From contig QZKO01000007.1 in the NCBI GenBank assembly GCA_003599505.1, positions 1 through 37,084 of the forward strand: a DNA stretch of 37,084 nucleotides, written 5' to 3'. The notes beneath the pieces are model-generated. The model was not told the origin of the DNA and did no database searches. It worked only from the letters and a program-made list of their open reading frames with translations. Positions 30,407 to 37,084 of the stretch are shown piece after piece. Source of the DNA: Nitrospiraceae bacterium (GTDB taxonomy: Bacteria > Nitrospirota > Thermodesulfovibrionia > UBA6902). The position numbers were made by a program, and so were the translations under genes. The first letter of the stretch is position 1; each line of letters starts with the position of its first letter.

Positions 30407-31744
30407 ATGAATCATACTGAAAACAGGAAACCGGCCTCCGGGATATTTTATGCTTCGCTGAGAGCGGTTGATCCTTGTGATTCCGTCAAAGGTTGCGCGG
30501 ACAAAATTCGTTCCGCTTATATAAACGGCGGTTTCAACAGACTCCTTGTCGCGGGTTTCGGCAAGGCGGCATGTCCGATGGCGAGGGCGTTGGAAGAGGC
30601 CTTATGCGAATTGATAACCGACGGGATTGTAATTACGAAATACGGACATTGTGGAAGACAGAACATAGAGCACAGAGCACAGAACACAGACTCAAAAATA
30701 AGAACACACGAGGCGGGACATCCCCTTCCGGATGAAAACGGAGTTAAGGCGACGGAAGAGATAATCGGTCTTTTGAAAAGCGCTGATGATAAAACTCTTA
30801 TTGTATGCCTCATCTCAGGGGGCGGCTCTGCGCTCCTTGTTTCTCCGTATGAAGGCATTTCGCTCTCTGAAAAACAGGAGATCACAAACCTTCTCCTCAG
30901 GGCAGGGGCCGACATTTACGAGCTGAATACCGTCAGAAAGCATATTTCGAAAGTAAAAGGCGGCAGGCTTGCCGAAACAGCATATCCGGCAAGGACAATA
31001 TCTCTTATACTCTCTGATGTCATGGGGGACCGGCTGGACGTCATCGCTTCAGGCCCGACATCGCCCGACACCACTACTTATAATGACGCGCTGAAGGTCC
31101 TGGAAAAATATGAGCTCATGGATAAATCCCCCGGGAACATTATTGAAGTCCTTCAAAAAGGCAGTAGAGATATTGTCCGGGAAACGCCGAAAGAAGGCGA
31201 TAAAATTTTTGAGAGAGTCGAAAATATCATCATAGGCAGCAGCAGGACCGCGCTTGGCGCGGCAGTGAAGAAAGCTGAAGAACTCGGCTTTCACGCTGAG
31301 ATAATATCTTCCGGACTATCAGGCGAGGCAAGGGAAGCAGGCAGATGGCTGGCAATAAAGGCGAAAGAAACAGCAGGGGCAAGGGGCAAGGGGCAAGGGG
31401 CAAGGTGTTTAATCTCAGGCGGCGAGACTACGGTCACTGTGAAAGGCCTCGGCCTCGGTGGACGCAATATGGAGCTTGCGCTTGCTTTTGCGATGGAGAT
31501 TGAAGGCGTTGACGGGATGACACTTCTTTCAGCAGGCACTGACGGAACAGATGGCCCTACCGATGCGGCAGGGGCGGTTGTGGACGGAGAGACGATCAGA
31601 AAGGCAAAAGCAGCCGGACTTGATCCTGTTGAATATCTGGCAAATAATGATTCCTATAATTTCTTCAAAAAGATCGACAGTCTTTTCATCACCGGCCCAA
31701 CCGGCACGAATGTCATGGATTTGCAGATTGTGATTCTGGATTAA
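30407..31744 (+). CDS. Glycerate 2-kinase (DUF4147/MOFRL family)
   Basis: 445 residues from ATG 30407; an upstream in-frame TTG at 30374 is less likely. It phosphorylates D-glycerate to 2-phosphoglycerate. The N-terminal DUF4147 domain has VAGFGKAACPMARALEE, CLISGGGSALLVSPYEG and NTVRKHISKVKGGRLAE. The C-terminal MOFRL domain has LISGGETTVTVKG, GGRNMELALAFA and ends SLFITGPTGTNVMDLQI. Two stretches are repeat-derived: about residues 84-96 (RQNIEHRAQNTDS) and AGARGKGQGAR just before the MOFRL block. Both lie in linkers, so activity may be kept. It would connect glycerate from solute turnover to glycolysis. Confidence 0.92.
   Translation: MNHTENRKPASGIFYASLRAVDPCDSVKGCADKIRSAYINGGFNRLLVAGFGKAACPMARALEEALCELITDGIVITKYGHCGRQNIEHRAQNTDSKIRTHEAGHPLPDENGVKATEEIIGLLKSADDKTLIVCLISGGGSALLVSPYEGISLSEKQEITNLLLRAGADIYELNTVRKHISKVKGGRLAETAYPARTISLILSDVMGDRLDVIASGPTSPDTTTYNDALKVLEKYELMDKSPGNIIEVLQKGSRDIVRETPKEGDKIFERVENIIIGSSRTALGAAVKKAEELGFHAEIISSGLSGEAREAGRWLAIKAKETAGARGKGQGARCLISGGETTVTVKGLGLGGRNMELALAFAMEIEGVDGMTLLSAGTDGTDGPTDAAGAVVDGETIRKAKAAGLDPVEYLANNDSYNFFKKIDSLFITGPTGTNVMDLQIVILD
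30652..30692. repeat. AGCACAGA tandem repeat within the glycerate kinase gene
   Basis: Reiterated AGAACATAGAGCACAGAGCACAGAACACAGA units sit in frame between GHCG and the conserved EAGHPLPDENG block. Related enzymes join these parts with a short linker, so this is probably an insertion. Confidence 0.7.
31375..31404. repeat. GGGGCAA tandem repeat within the glycerate kinase gene
   Basis: Four consecutive copies of GGGGCAA (the last cut to GGGGCAAGG) are read in frame as Gly/Ala/Arg/Lys residues. Seven-base units change frame at each step, so copy-number change would usually break the gene. Confidence 0.85.
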
Positions 31745-31778
31745 GACCGTAAAAGGTCCGAATTTATTTCTGAAAAAG

Positions 31779-32603
31779 ATGGATACTATGAAACTCATTA
31801 TCTTTACTGATCTCGACGGGACCCTGCTGGATTCCAATTACTCTTTTGAGGCGGCCCTGCCGGCCCTGTCTCTGATAAAAGAAAAGGGCATACCCCTGGT
31901 TATCTGTTCAAGCAAGACCCTGAAGGAGATAGAACATTACAGAAAAAAGCTTTACAATCTCAACCCCTTTATTTCTGAAAACGGCGGCGGGGTCTTTGTT
32001 CCTAAGGGTTATTTCGGTTTTCAGCTTTCGGACGCCGGATTTCAAGCCAAAGACGAGAAGCAATATTATCTGATAAGGCTCGGGGCGGAGTATGATGATT
32101 TAAGAAAAGCCCTTAATGAGCTCCGGACAGAAGGGTTCAGCGTAAAAGGGTTCGGCGACATGACAGTGGAAGGGATATCCATCCTGACCGGACTCAGCAT
32201 AGAGGAGGCGGAGTGGGCAAAGGAGAGGGACTTCGATGAGCCGTTTGTGTTTGCTGGGGCAATCCCTGAACAGCCCCTGCTTTTAGACGCAATTAAGAAG
32301 AAAGGCTTCAATTACACACAGGGACGGTTTCACCATATCCTCGGAAACAGCGATAAGGGGAAAGCGGTATCCATCCTGACTGATTTATTTAAAAAGGAAT
32401 ACAACAAGGTGGCAACTATAGCCGCCGGTGACAGCCCGAACGATATCCCGATGCTTGAAAAGGTCGATTACCCTGTGATTGTACGAAAACGCGACGGTGA
32501 ATATGACTGCCGGATAAATATCCCCGGTCTTGCAAAAGCAGACGGAACCGGCCCGGAAGGCTGGAACAAGGCAATGATAGCGCTTATAAACCGCCTGCTT
32601 TAA
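31779..32603 (+). CDS. HAD-IIB phosphatase, mannosyl-3-phosphoglycerate phosphatase type
   Basis: 274 residues; a Met three codons in (31788) is an equally good start. HAD motif I is TDLDGTLLDSNYSF, motif II VICSSKTLKEI with the Ser, and motif III/IV AAGDSPNDIPMLEKVDYPV. The NPFISENGGGVFVPKGYF segment after motif II is typical of MpgP. It should remove phosphate from mannosyl- or glucosyl-3-phosphoglycerate to give the glycerate solute. Since only GpgS is seen here, glucosyl-3-phosphoglycerate is the likely substrate, which is inference. It follows the glycerate kinase by 34 bases. Confidence 0.88.
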   Translation: MDTMKLIIFTDLDGTLLDSNYSFEAALPALSLIKEKGIPLVICSSKTLKEIEHYRKKLYNLNPFISENGGGVFVPKGYFGFQLSDAGFQAKDEKQYYLIRLGAEYDDLRKALNELRTEGFSVKGFGDMTVEGISILTGLSIEEAEWAKERDFDEPFVFAGAIPEQPLLLDAIKKKGFNYTQGRFHHILGNSDKGKAVSILTDLFKKEYNKVATIAAGDSPNDIPMLEKVDYPVIVRKRDGEYDCRINIPGLAKADGTGPEGWNKAMIALINRLL

Positions 32604-32666
32604 ACCGGGCAACCGCTTATCTGAAAAAAACAAAATTACCGGCCCCCGCCCGGCCCGCCCCGGGTG

Positions 32667-32694
32667 TTCTCACGGTCTTTATTTATGGTATAAT
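32667..32694 (+). promoter_or_regulatory. Probable sigma-70 promoter for the small lipoprotein gene
   Basis: TATAAT at 32689-32694 is a perfect -10. A 16-base spacer separates it from TTCTCA (32667-32672), a four-of-six -35. It lies 45 bases before the lipoprotein ATG and after a GC-rich stretch. Confidence 0.5.
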
Positions 32695-32738
32695 TCGCAC
32701 CAACGCGTTTTATACGGTTTTTGATGAAAGTGGTCTTC

Positions 32739-32903
32739 ATGAAAAAAACAGCGCTTTTCATATCGCTTCTATTTGTCGCCGGAATACTGCTCGGCTCCGG
32801 ATGTAAAAATAACGATAAGACGGAGCCTCCCGGGAAGGAAGAGACTTCCAGGGAATCCATGACTGAGCCCGCGCCTGTTCCTGAAGGGACGCCTCCTTAC
32901 TGA
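32739..32903 (+). CDS. Small lipoprotein, unknown function
   Basis: 54 residues from ATG 32739, with AAAGTGG as a possible ribosome site; upstream in-frame Met codons add only MMKVVF. The signal sequence MKKTALFISLLFVAGILLGSGC ends in a lipobox (LGSGC). The mature peptide is about 33 residues, Lys/Glu/Pro-rich and unstructured (KTEPPGKEETSRES, TEPAPVPEG). It is a short tail without a domain. Its own promoter is visible. The function is unknown. Confidence 0.65.
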   Translation: MKKTALFISLLFVAGILLGSGCKNNDKTEPPGKEETSRESMTEPAPVPEGTPPY

Positions 32904-33408
32904 AAATCAATAAGCTGCAAGGTTTTTTTATCCCGCAGGAAAAACTGTCTGCCGTCCAGGTCCGTACCTCAGTGGTTAATAAAACACATGACAGGATTAA
33001 GAATGAGGCGTCATTAGTTTTTTTTATCACCAGTTATTTTTATTGCAATTATCTTTTCTTTTTATTACAGTGGTATGACTCAAATTAATATTTAAATTCT
33101 TCCGGGAATCGTGAAGGCGAGGAAACAGCATGCAGAGGAGACGCTGCTAAAGTTTGAAAAAAAATTGCCGATAAAGTAATTACCAATAGCCAGATTGGCA
33201 ATAACGTAACAACATGAAGCTATTCAGTGCAAAGTCAGTAAGACTTTGAATAGCTAATCCTTTAATTAAAGGAGGTGAAGGTGGCAATCTAAAAAGTTGA
33301 CACTTAAAATCCCGGGTCTGTAAAAAGATCTACACAAGATATGTTTGTTAATTTAAAAATTTTAACAATTATCGACCCCTGTTAAAAAAGAAGGGAGGAG
33401 AAAAGTAA
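32904..33408 (+). other. Long spacer: probable leader of the cytochrome gene
   Basis: No gene of normal length is seen. The first 220 bases are AT-rich without recognised sites. From about 33160 it has structured elements: paired ATTGCC/GGCAAT and CCAAT/ATTGG segments, a strong hairpin at 33218-33255 and a perfect anti-16S sequence at 33268-33278. About 115 unstructured AT-rich bases then lead to the cytochrome ribosome site (GGGAGGAG). Confidence 0.6.
33218..33255 (+). ncRNA. Structured leader hairpin before a full Shine-Dalgarno, unknown class
   Basis: AGCTATT (33218-33224) pairs with AATAGCT (33249-33255). After a CAGTG bulge, CAAAGTC (33230-33236) pairs with GACTTTG (33242-33248) around an AGTAA loop. 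Just after it, AAAGGAGGTGA (33268-33278) is a full-length Shine-Dalgarno, followed at 33281 by GTG GCA ATC TAA, a three-codon frame. I could not fit this to the c-di-GMP/cGAMP (GEMM-I) consensus. Confidence 0.45.
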
Positions 33409-34056
33409 ATGAAAAAATTATTAATCTTGATTATCATGCTTTCTGTAACGGGAGTTGCTTACGGTGCCTCGATCGTCAATTCAAAACACGACATGAGGTT
33501 CTTTGTGGAAAATGAAGAAACCGACCAGGTATGCGTGTTCTGTCATACCCCTCACCAGATGTCGGACGCCGCTTCACAGTATCCGCTCTGGAACAAACAG
33601 GTCTCAACAAACACTTTCGGCATATACAGCAGTCCTACCCTGGATGCTGACGATATCACGGAGATCGGCGGCGCTGCCGCAGGCGCCCAATCTGTTTCCG
33701 CTCTGTGTATGGGATGTCACGACGGCAGTGTCGCGGTTAACTCACTCTACAGACTGCCGAGTGACGGAAGCGCCGGCACGCCTAAAATGGTCCCTGAAAT
33801 CTACAGCCTTGGCGGAAGCCTGAGCGACGACCACCCCATTAATTTTACCTATGATACCGACCTTGCAACGCAGGACGGCGGACTGAAGGCGCCTTTCTCA
33901 AGCTCTAAAGTTGATAATGTTGCGCCTTATTTGCCGCTTTTTGATGGAAGTATGCAGTGCGCCACATGTCACAATGTGCACAACCCGGAATATCAGCCGT
34001 TTCTGAGAAGCACTGTCAATGGAAGTCAGCTTTGCCTGAGATGCCATGTAAAATAA
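33409..34056 (+). CDS. Periplasmic tetraheme c-type cytochrome (doubled CXXCH type)
   Basis: 215 residues. Signal peptide MKKLLILIIMLSVTGVAYGA, cleaved near residue 19-20. Four heme-binding motifs: CVFCH (42-46), CMGCH (100-104), CATCH (184-188) and CLRCH (209-213). Additional His residues (HTPHQ, HDGS, HNVHNPE) can be distal ligands. The spacing fits the doubled-CXXCH family of multiheme cytochromes used in respiratory chains of metal- or sulfur-cycling anaerobes. GGGAGGAG lies before ATG. A strong terminator follows, so the gene ends its transcription unit. Its redox partner cannot be named. Confidence 0.93.
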   Translation: MKKLLILIIMLSVTGVAYGASIVNSKHDMRFFVENEETDQVCVFCHTPHQMSDAASQYPLWNKQVSTNTFGIYSSPTLDADDITEIGGAAAGAQSVSALCMGCHDGSVAVNSLYRLPSDGSAGTPKMVPEIYSLGGSLSDDHPINFTYDTDLATQDGGLKAPFSSSKVDNVAPYLPLFDGSMQCATCHNVHNPEYQPFLRSTVNGSQLCLRCHVK

Positions 34057-34078
34057 TTTCCGGTACGCATTTATTTGT

Positions 34079-34115
34079 AAAAAAGGAGGGGGGATGGATT
34101 CCCCCCTCCTTTTTT
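34079..34115. terminator. Strong hairpin terminator after the cytochrome gene
   Basis: A 16-base arm AAAAAAGGAGGGGGGA (34079-34094), loop TGGA and complementary arm TTCCCCCCTCC followed by T6. It works in both directions because each side has an A or T run. The NHL gene frame is open back into it, giving a false start at 34094. Confidence 0.93.
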
Positions 34116-34204
34116 ATTATAATAATCCCCTGACAGCCTTCCTTTCATTCGCGGCGGACAGACCAGGGCAAAAACATTTTGCCTCCATTGGAACGGAGTT
34201 TATT

Positions 34205-35278
34205 ATGACTATAAAAAAAGCGGGACGGATATTCATCAGGTTAGCTGCTGCAATTCTAACCATCAGTATTGTTTCCTGCGCTCCGGCCCCGGGGAAAAAG
34301 GTCCGCGATAATGTATGGCCCCTGCCGCCTGATGAACCGAAAATAAAATTCGTCGAGACCCTGGAATCCAGCAGGGATTTTGAAGGAGAAGATAATTTAC
34401 TGCAGGCTCTGATCGCGGGCGAAAAAATCGAATACAGGTTTACAAAACCCTACGGCGTAACTGTGGACAAGGAGGGGAAGATCTATGTTACGGACGTCGG
34501 CAAAATATTTATCTTTGACAGACAGGCGAAAAAAGTGGACTTTATCGGCGCTGAAGAGGATTCCGTAAGACTCAAAATCCCTATCGGCATTGCCGTTTCC
34601 AGTGAAGGCCTGATTTACGTAACGGATACGGCCTATGACAAAGTGTTTGTTTTCAGCCTTGACGGAGAACTGGTGACCGCGGCCGGGCAGAAAGGGGAAT
34701 TTGAAAACCCGAGCGGACTCGCTATTGATGAGAAGAGAAGAAGGCTGTATGTTGTCGACACAAAACAGCATAATATCAGGGCGTACAGCACTATCGACAT
34801 GGGTCTTCTCATGACTATCGGTGAACGCGGCACAAACGAAGGCAGTTTCAACTTCCCTACAAACATAACTCTTGACAGTGAAGGTAATATCTATGTTGTT
34901 GATACCAACAACTTCAGGGTCCAGATTTTTGGTCCCGACGGCAAACACATAAGGACTATCGGCCGTATCGGAGACGGACCGGGGGCATTCGCAAGGCCGA
35001 AAGGCATAGCAGTGGATTCCGAAGGACATATATACGTGGTCGACGCAGCGTTTCAGAATTTCCAGATTTTCGATAAGACCGGACAAATACTCCTCTTTGT
35101 GGGAGAAGCAGGACATGGAAACGGGCAATTTTTCCTCCCGGCGGGAATATTTGTTGATGACGAAGACAGGATATATGTTGTTGATCAGTTAAACAAAAGG
35201 GTGCAGGTCTTTGAATATCTGGGCGAGAAATGGAAGAAACGGCAAGCCCTGCTTCAAGGGCAGCCTGGGAAAAATTAG
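34205..35278 (+). CDS. NHL-repeat beta-propeller lipoprotein
   Basis: 357 residues from ATG 34205, with CGGAG upstream. Signal peptide with lipobox IVSC (RLAAAILTISIVSC), so it is probably outer-membrane or periplasm-anchored. The mature part has about six NHL blades, each with a GIAVD/ITLD...G.IYVVD...VQIF pattern (for example GVTVDKEGKIYVTD, GIAVSSEGLIYVTD, NITLDSEGNIYVVD, GIAVDSEGHIYVVD). NHL propellers bind proteins or act as scaffolds. Lipoproteins of this type often accompany multiheme cytochromes in anaerobes, which fits its neighbour. The tail (KKRQALLQGQPGKN) converges with the sugar dehydrogenase 16 bases away. Confidence 0.9.
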   Translation: MTIKKAGRIFIRLAAAILTISIVSCAPAPGKKVRDNVWPLPPDEPKIKFVETLESSRDFEGEDNLLQALIAGEKIEYRFTKPYGVTVDKEGKIYVTDVGKIFIFDRQAKKVDFIGAEEDSVRLKIPIGIAVSSEGLIYVTDTAYDKVFVFSLDGELVTAAGQKGEFENPSGLAIDEKRRRLYVVDTKQHNIRAYSTIDMGLLMTIGERGTNEGSFNFPTNITLDSEGNIYVVDTNNFRVQIFGPDGKHIRTIGRIGDGPGAFARPKGIAVDSEGHIYVVDAAFQNFQIFDKTGQILLFVGEAGHGNGQFFLPAGIFVDDEDRIYVVDQLNKRVQVFEYLGEKWKKRQALLQGQPGKN

Positions 35279-35294
35279 CCCTGTCCCCTGCCGC

Positions 35295-36497
35295 TTACTG
35301 TCCGGCAAGCTTGAAGACAGCGCCCGACAGAAGATCGGCGACGTATAGATTCTCGTCTTCATCCTCCCCGAAAGTAGATATGGCAAGCCCGGTGTCGAGC
35401 AGGACAACGCTGTCAAATGCCGGCCCGCCCAGGCGCACAGCCCCCCGGATGAGCCCGCTGCAAAAATCACCGAAAAAATATACGCCCTGCATGGACGCGA
35501 ACTCCTGCCCCCTGTAGACCATTCCACCGGTGACCGAGCAATCGCCGGTGGCGTGGGTATATTCGGCAACCGGCAGTATAAGGCCGGCCGGGCTGCAGGC
35601 GGGGTCCTGAAAGCACCGGCTGCCCTCCATGGTGTTCCAGCCGTAGTTTTCTCCTCCCCTGCTCGCGGAAGCCTGAAAATCAATCTCCTCGATTGTATTT
35701 TGGCCGACGTCTGCGATAAAAAGATCTCCCGTCAAACGGTCGAAAGAGAAACGCCATGGATTTCTGAGACCGAGGGCCCATATCTCTCCCCGCGCCGCGC
35801 TGCTGCCGGCAAAGGGGTTCGAAGCGGGAACAACGTATCCGGCCGGGGCTGCTTCCACATCAATCCTGAGGAGTTTGCCCAGAAGGACCGCCGGGTTCTG
35901 CGCGTTATTGAACGGATCGCCGCCGCTCCCTCCGTCTCCCATGCCGATATAGAGAAATCCGTCAGGGCCAAATGCAAGCTGGCCCCCGTTGTGGTTAGTG
36001 AAAGGCTGATCGGCAGTGAGAATGACCTCTTCGGAAGACGGGTCTGCAACGTCGGGGTCGGCCGTAATCCTGAAACGGGACACGAAGGTGTCGCCGTCAC
36101 CTGTAACGCCGGTATAGTTTACGTAAAAATATCCTTTGGCGGCATATCCCGGAGGGAATGCCACACTGAAAAGCCCCTGCTCCGACCCTGTGGACAAGAC
36201 CACCGGCGAGATATCGAGGAAAGGCGTTTGCGAGATGACGCCGTCTTTGATGACCCTGATACGTCCGGCCTTTTCAACCACGAATATCCTGCGGCTGCCG
36301 TCTCCGGCATGGGTAACGTGTACAGGCTGGTTGAAACCCGACGCGAAGGCTGACAAGCTTATCTCCGGAAAGGCCTGCAGTGCGGCGGAAGTAACCGGCG
36401 CCTCGCCTCCTCCTCCACTGCATCTGATACAGGACATCGTTGCAAAAAGCAGGGGAAAAAAGGCTGCAAACATTTTAATGTCATGAGGTTTTTTCAT
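35295..36497 (-). CDS. PQQ-dependent sugar dehydrogenase (glucose/sorbosone dehydrogenase family)
   Basis: 400 residues. The signal region contains a lipobox-like FATMSC and then CSGGGG, so it is likely a lipoprotein. The six-bladed GSDH domain has FNQPVHVTHAGDGSRRIFVVEKAGRIRVI, EQGLFSVAFPPGY, FTNHNGGQLAFGPDGFLYIGMGDGG (catalytic His region) and ALGLRNPWRFSFD. Family members oxidise aldoses in the periplasm with PQQ, passing electrons to the respiratory chain; some homologues are not true dehydrogenases. ATG 36497 has AGGA very close; an internal Met at 36473 (MFAAFFPLLFATMSC) is an alternative. It is divergent from nifU across a shared inverted repeat. Confidence 0.9.
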   Translation of the reverse strand: MKKPHDIKMFAAFFPLLFATMSCIRCSGGGGEAPVTSAALQAFPEISLSAFASGFNQPVHVTHAGDGSRRIFVVEKAGRIRVIKDGVISQTPFLDISPVVLSTGSEQGLFSVAFPPGYAAKGYFYVNYTGVTGDGDTFVSRFRITADPDVADPSSEEVILTADQPFTNHNGGQLAFGPDGFLYIGMGDGGSGGDPFNNAQNPAVLLGKLLRIDVEAAPAGYVVPASNPFAGSSAARGEIWALGLRNPWRFSFDRLTGDLFIADVGQNTIEEIDFQASASRGGENYGWNTMEGSRCFQDPACSPAGLILPVAEYTHATGDCSVTGGMVYRGQEFASMQGVYFFGDFCSGLIRGAVRLGGPAFDSVVLLDTGLAISTFGEDEDENLYVADLLSGAVFKLAGQ

Positions 36498-36530
36498 ATC
36501 CTGTTTAACAGCTTAGCACAGCAGCTCAAA

Positions 36531-36572
36531 TTGTCAAGACCGGCAAAATATGGAGAGCGCCAATCTTGACAA
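36531..36572. promoter_or_regulatory. Inverted repeat over the divergent nifU/dehydrogenase promoters
   Basis: TTGTCAAGACCGGC (36531-36544) and GCCAATCTTGACAA (36559-36572) are inverted copies with 12 of 14 bases matching and a 14-base centre. Each arm includes TTGACA on one strand. The right one (36566-36571) with GATAAT (36587-36592) or TAATAA (36589-36594) gives a nifU promoter. The left one can serve the dehydrogenase. A dimeric regulator bound here would touch both -35 boxes. Confidence 0.55.
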
Positions 36573-36603
36573 GAAAAATACGCTGTGATAATAAAGAAGA
36601 GTC

Positions 36604-37084
36604 ATGTGGGAGTATACTGAAAAGGTAAAAGACCTTTTTCTCCATCCAAAAAATGTAGGGGAGATCAAAAACCCGGACGCGGTGGGAGAGGTCGGGAGCA
36701 TGGTCTGCGGGGACGCGCTCAAGCTTACCCTGAAGATCGACAGGGAAGCTGAAAAGATCACAGACGCAAAATTCAAGACCTTCGGCTGCGCCAGCGCGAT
36801 AGCTTCTTCATCCGCCCTTACCGAACTGATAAAAGGCAAGACCCTCGATGAGGCGATGACGGTCACAAATCAGGATATCGCTGAATATCTCGGAGGGCTC
36901 CCGCGTGAAAAGATGCACTGTTCCGTCCTGGGGCGCGAGGCCCTTGAGGCCGCTGTCGCGAATTACAGGGGAGAAAAACCTGCCGAAACCGAAGAGGGGG
37001 AAATAGTTTGCCAGTGCTTCGGGATCACGGACCGGAAGATAAAGCGCGTGATCCTGGAAAACAACCTGCGGACCGCCGGGGATG
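36604..37084 (+). CDS. nifU: NifU-type Fe-S cluster assembly scaffold (3' partial)
   Basis: 160 codons are visible and the frame runs off the window. The N-terminal IscU-like scaffold domain has the three cluster Cys: VCGDALKL (Cys35, with Asp37), [11 protein letters not shown] (Cys62) and [10 protein letters not shown] (Cys106). After a short Glu-rich linker a BFD-type [2Fe-2S] domain begins with [13 protein letters not shown] (Cys136, 138), showing the modular NifU rather than the short IscU type. It assembles Fe-S clusters with a NifS-type cysteine desulfurase, which is probably next. AAGAAGAG precedes ATG. The divergent operator-like repeat is just upstream. Confidence 0.94.
   Translation, partial: MWEYTEKVKDLFLHPKNVGEIKNPDAVGEVGSMVCGDALKLTLKIDREAEKITDAKFKTFGCASAIASSSALTELIKGKTLDEAMTVTNQDIAEYLGGLPREKMHCSVLGREALEAAVANYRGEKPAETEEGEIVCQCFGITDRKIKRVILENNLRTAGD

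Noticed and set aside
31375-31404. Short tandem repeat as a CRISPR remnant
   Set aside because: The units are 7 bases without spacers; it is a simple tandem repeat.
33120-33400. c-di-GMP/cGAMP (GEMM-I) riboswitch before the cytochrome
   Set aside because: The GAAA-type tetraloop arm, the GACGCAAAGCC junction and the closing GGGTTACC could not be placed in the right order.
34094-34204. Upstream start of the NHL lipoprotein
   Set aside because: It would begin inside the terminator stem; ATG 34205 gives a ribosome site and a normal lipoprotein signal.
34397-35128. 243-codon minus-strand frame opposite the NHL gene
   Set aside because: It is antisense to the repeated NHL blades, which explains the long open frame.
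35553-36353. 266-codon plus-strand frame opposite the sugar dehydrogenase
   Set aside because: It lies antisense to a clear GSDH gene; composition is that of a mirrored frame, with no start signal or motif.

Overview
The window reads as ordinary chromosome of a Gram-negative, probably anaerobic bacterium. It has Pal, a MepM-like peptidase, a tetraheme cytochrome, a NapH/NosR-like iron-sulfur membrane protein and NifU. Gene content, about 50% GC bodies and the intergenic repeat style suggest a Nitrospirota (Thermodesulfovibrionia) or deltaproteobacterial genome; that is inference, as no rRNA or marker gene fixes it. Genes are densely packed in long one-strand runs. The exception is an AT-rich accessory island at about 15.1-19.1 kb.

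Layout: (1) 1-3602, plus strand: the end of rmuC, a small unknown gene, an O-methyltransferase, a dGTPase-like HD hydrolase, IHF-alpha behind a consensus promoter, a MerR regulator and tRNA-Pro(GGG). (2) 14027-3632, minus strand: one long probable transcription unit with a P-type ATPase, treZ, treY, a glycerate-solute-type glycosyltransferase, a mechanosensitive-channel-like membrane protein and a TVP38 protein. (3) 14209-19130, plus strand: a SAM methyltransferase, a D12 DNA adenine methylase preceded by a 24-codon ORF that may be a restriction-gene stump, then three AT-rich orphan genes. Two of these sit between cassette-specific inverted core sites that look like integron attC boundaries. 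(4) 26092-19158, minus: gpgS, a small secreted protein, pal, an M23 peptidase, a DUF5752-like protein, treT and a ClC channel. (5) 30285-26214, minus: two small exported proteins, one FMN_bind-like, a NapH-like ferredoxin membrane protein with a periplasmic N-terminal domain, and a second exported beta-sandwich protein. Together they resemble a NosR-type membrane electron carrier split over several genes. (6) 30407-32903, plus: glycerate 2-kinase, an MpgP-like HAD phosphatase and a small lipoprotein. (7) 33409-35278, plus: a tetraheme cytochrome behind a structured leader, a strong terminator and an NHL-repeat lipoprotein. (8) A PQQ-type sugar dehydrogenase (minus) divergent from nifU, which runs off the end.

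The unifying theme is compatible-solute metabolism. Trehalose can be made by TreY/TreZ from glycogen-like glucans and by TreT from NDP-glucose. GpgS, an MpgP-like phosphatase, a second glycerate-type glycosyltransferase and glycerate 2-kinase form a glucosylglycerate/glycerate set. A ClC channel, a P-type ATPase and a mechanosensitive-like membrane protein share these operons, which points to osmotic or ionic adaptation.

The second theme is small palindromic or tandem repeats that lie not only between genes but inside reading frames. They add short low-complexity stretches to the methyltransferase, glycerate kinase and an exported protein, and supply the apparent start or end of three other genes. 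The most novel signals are the decayed cassette array, the repeat-derived protein segments and the leader RNA of the cytochrome gene.
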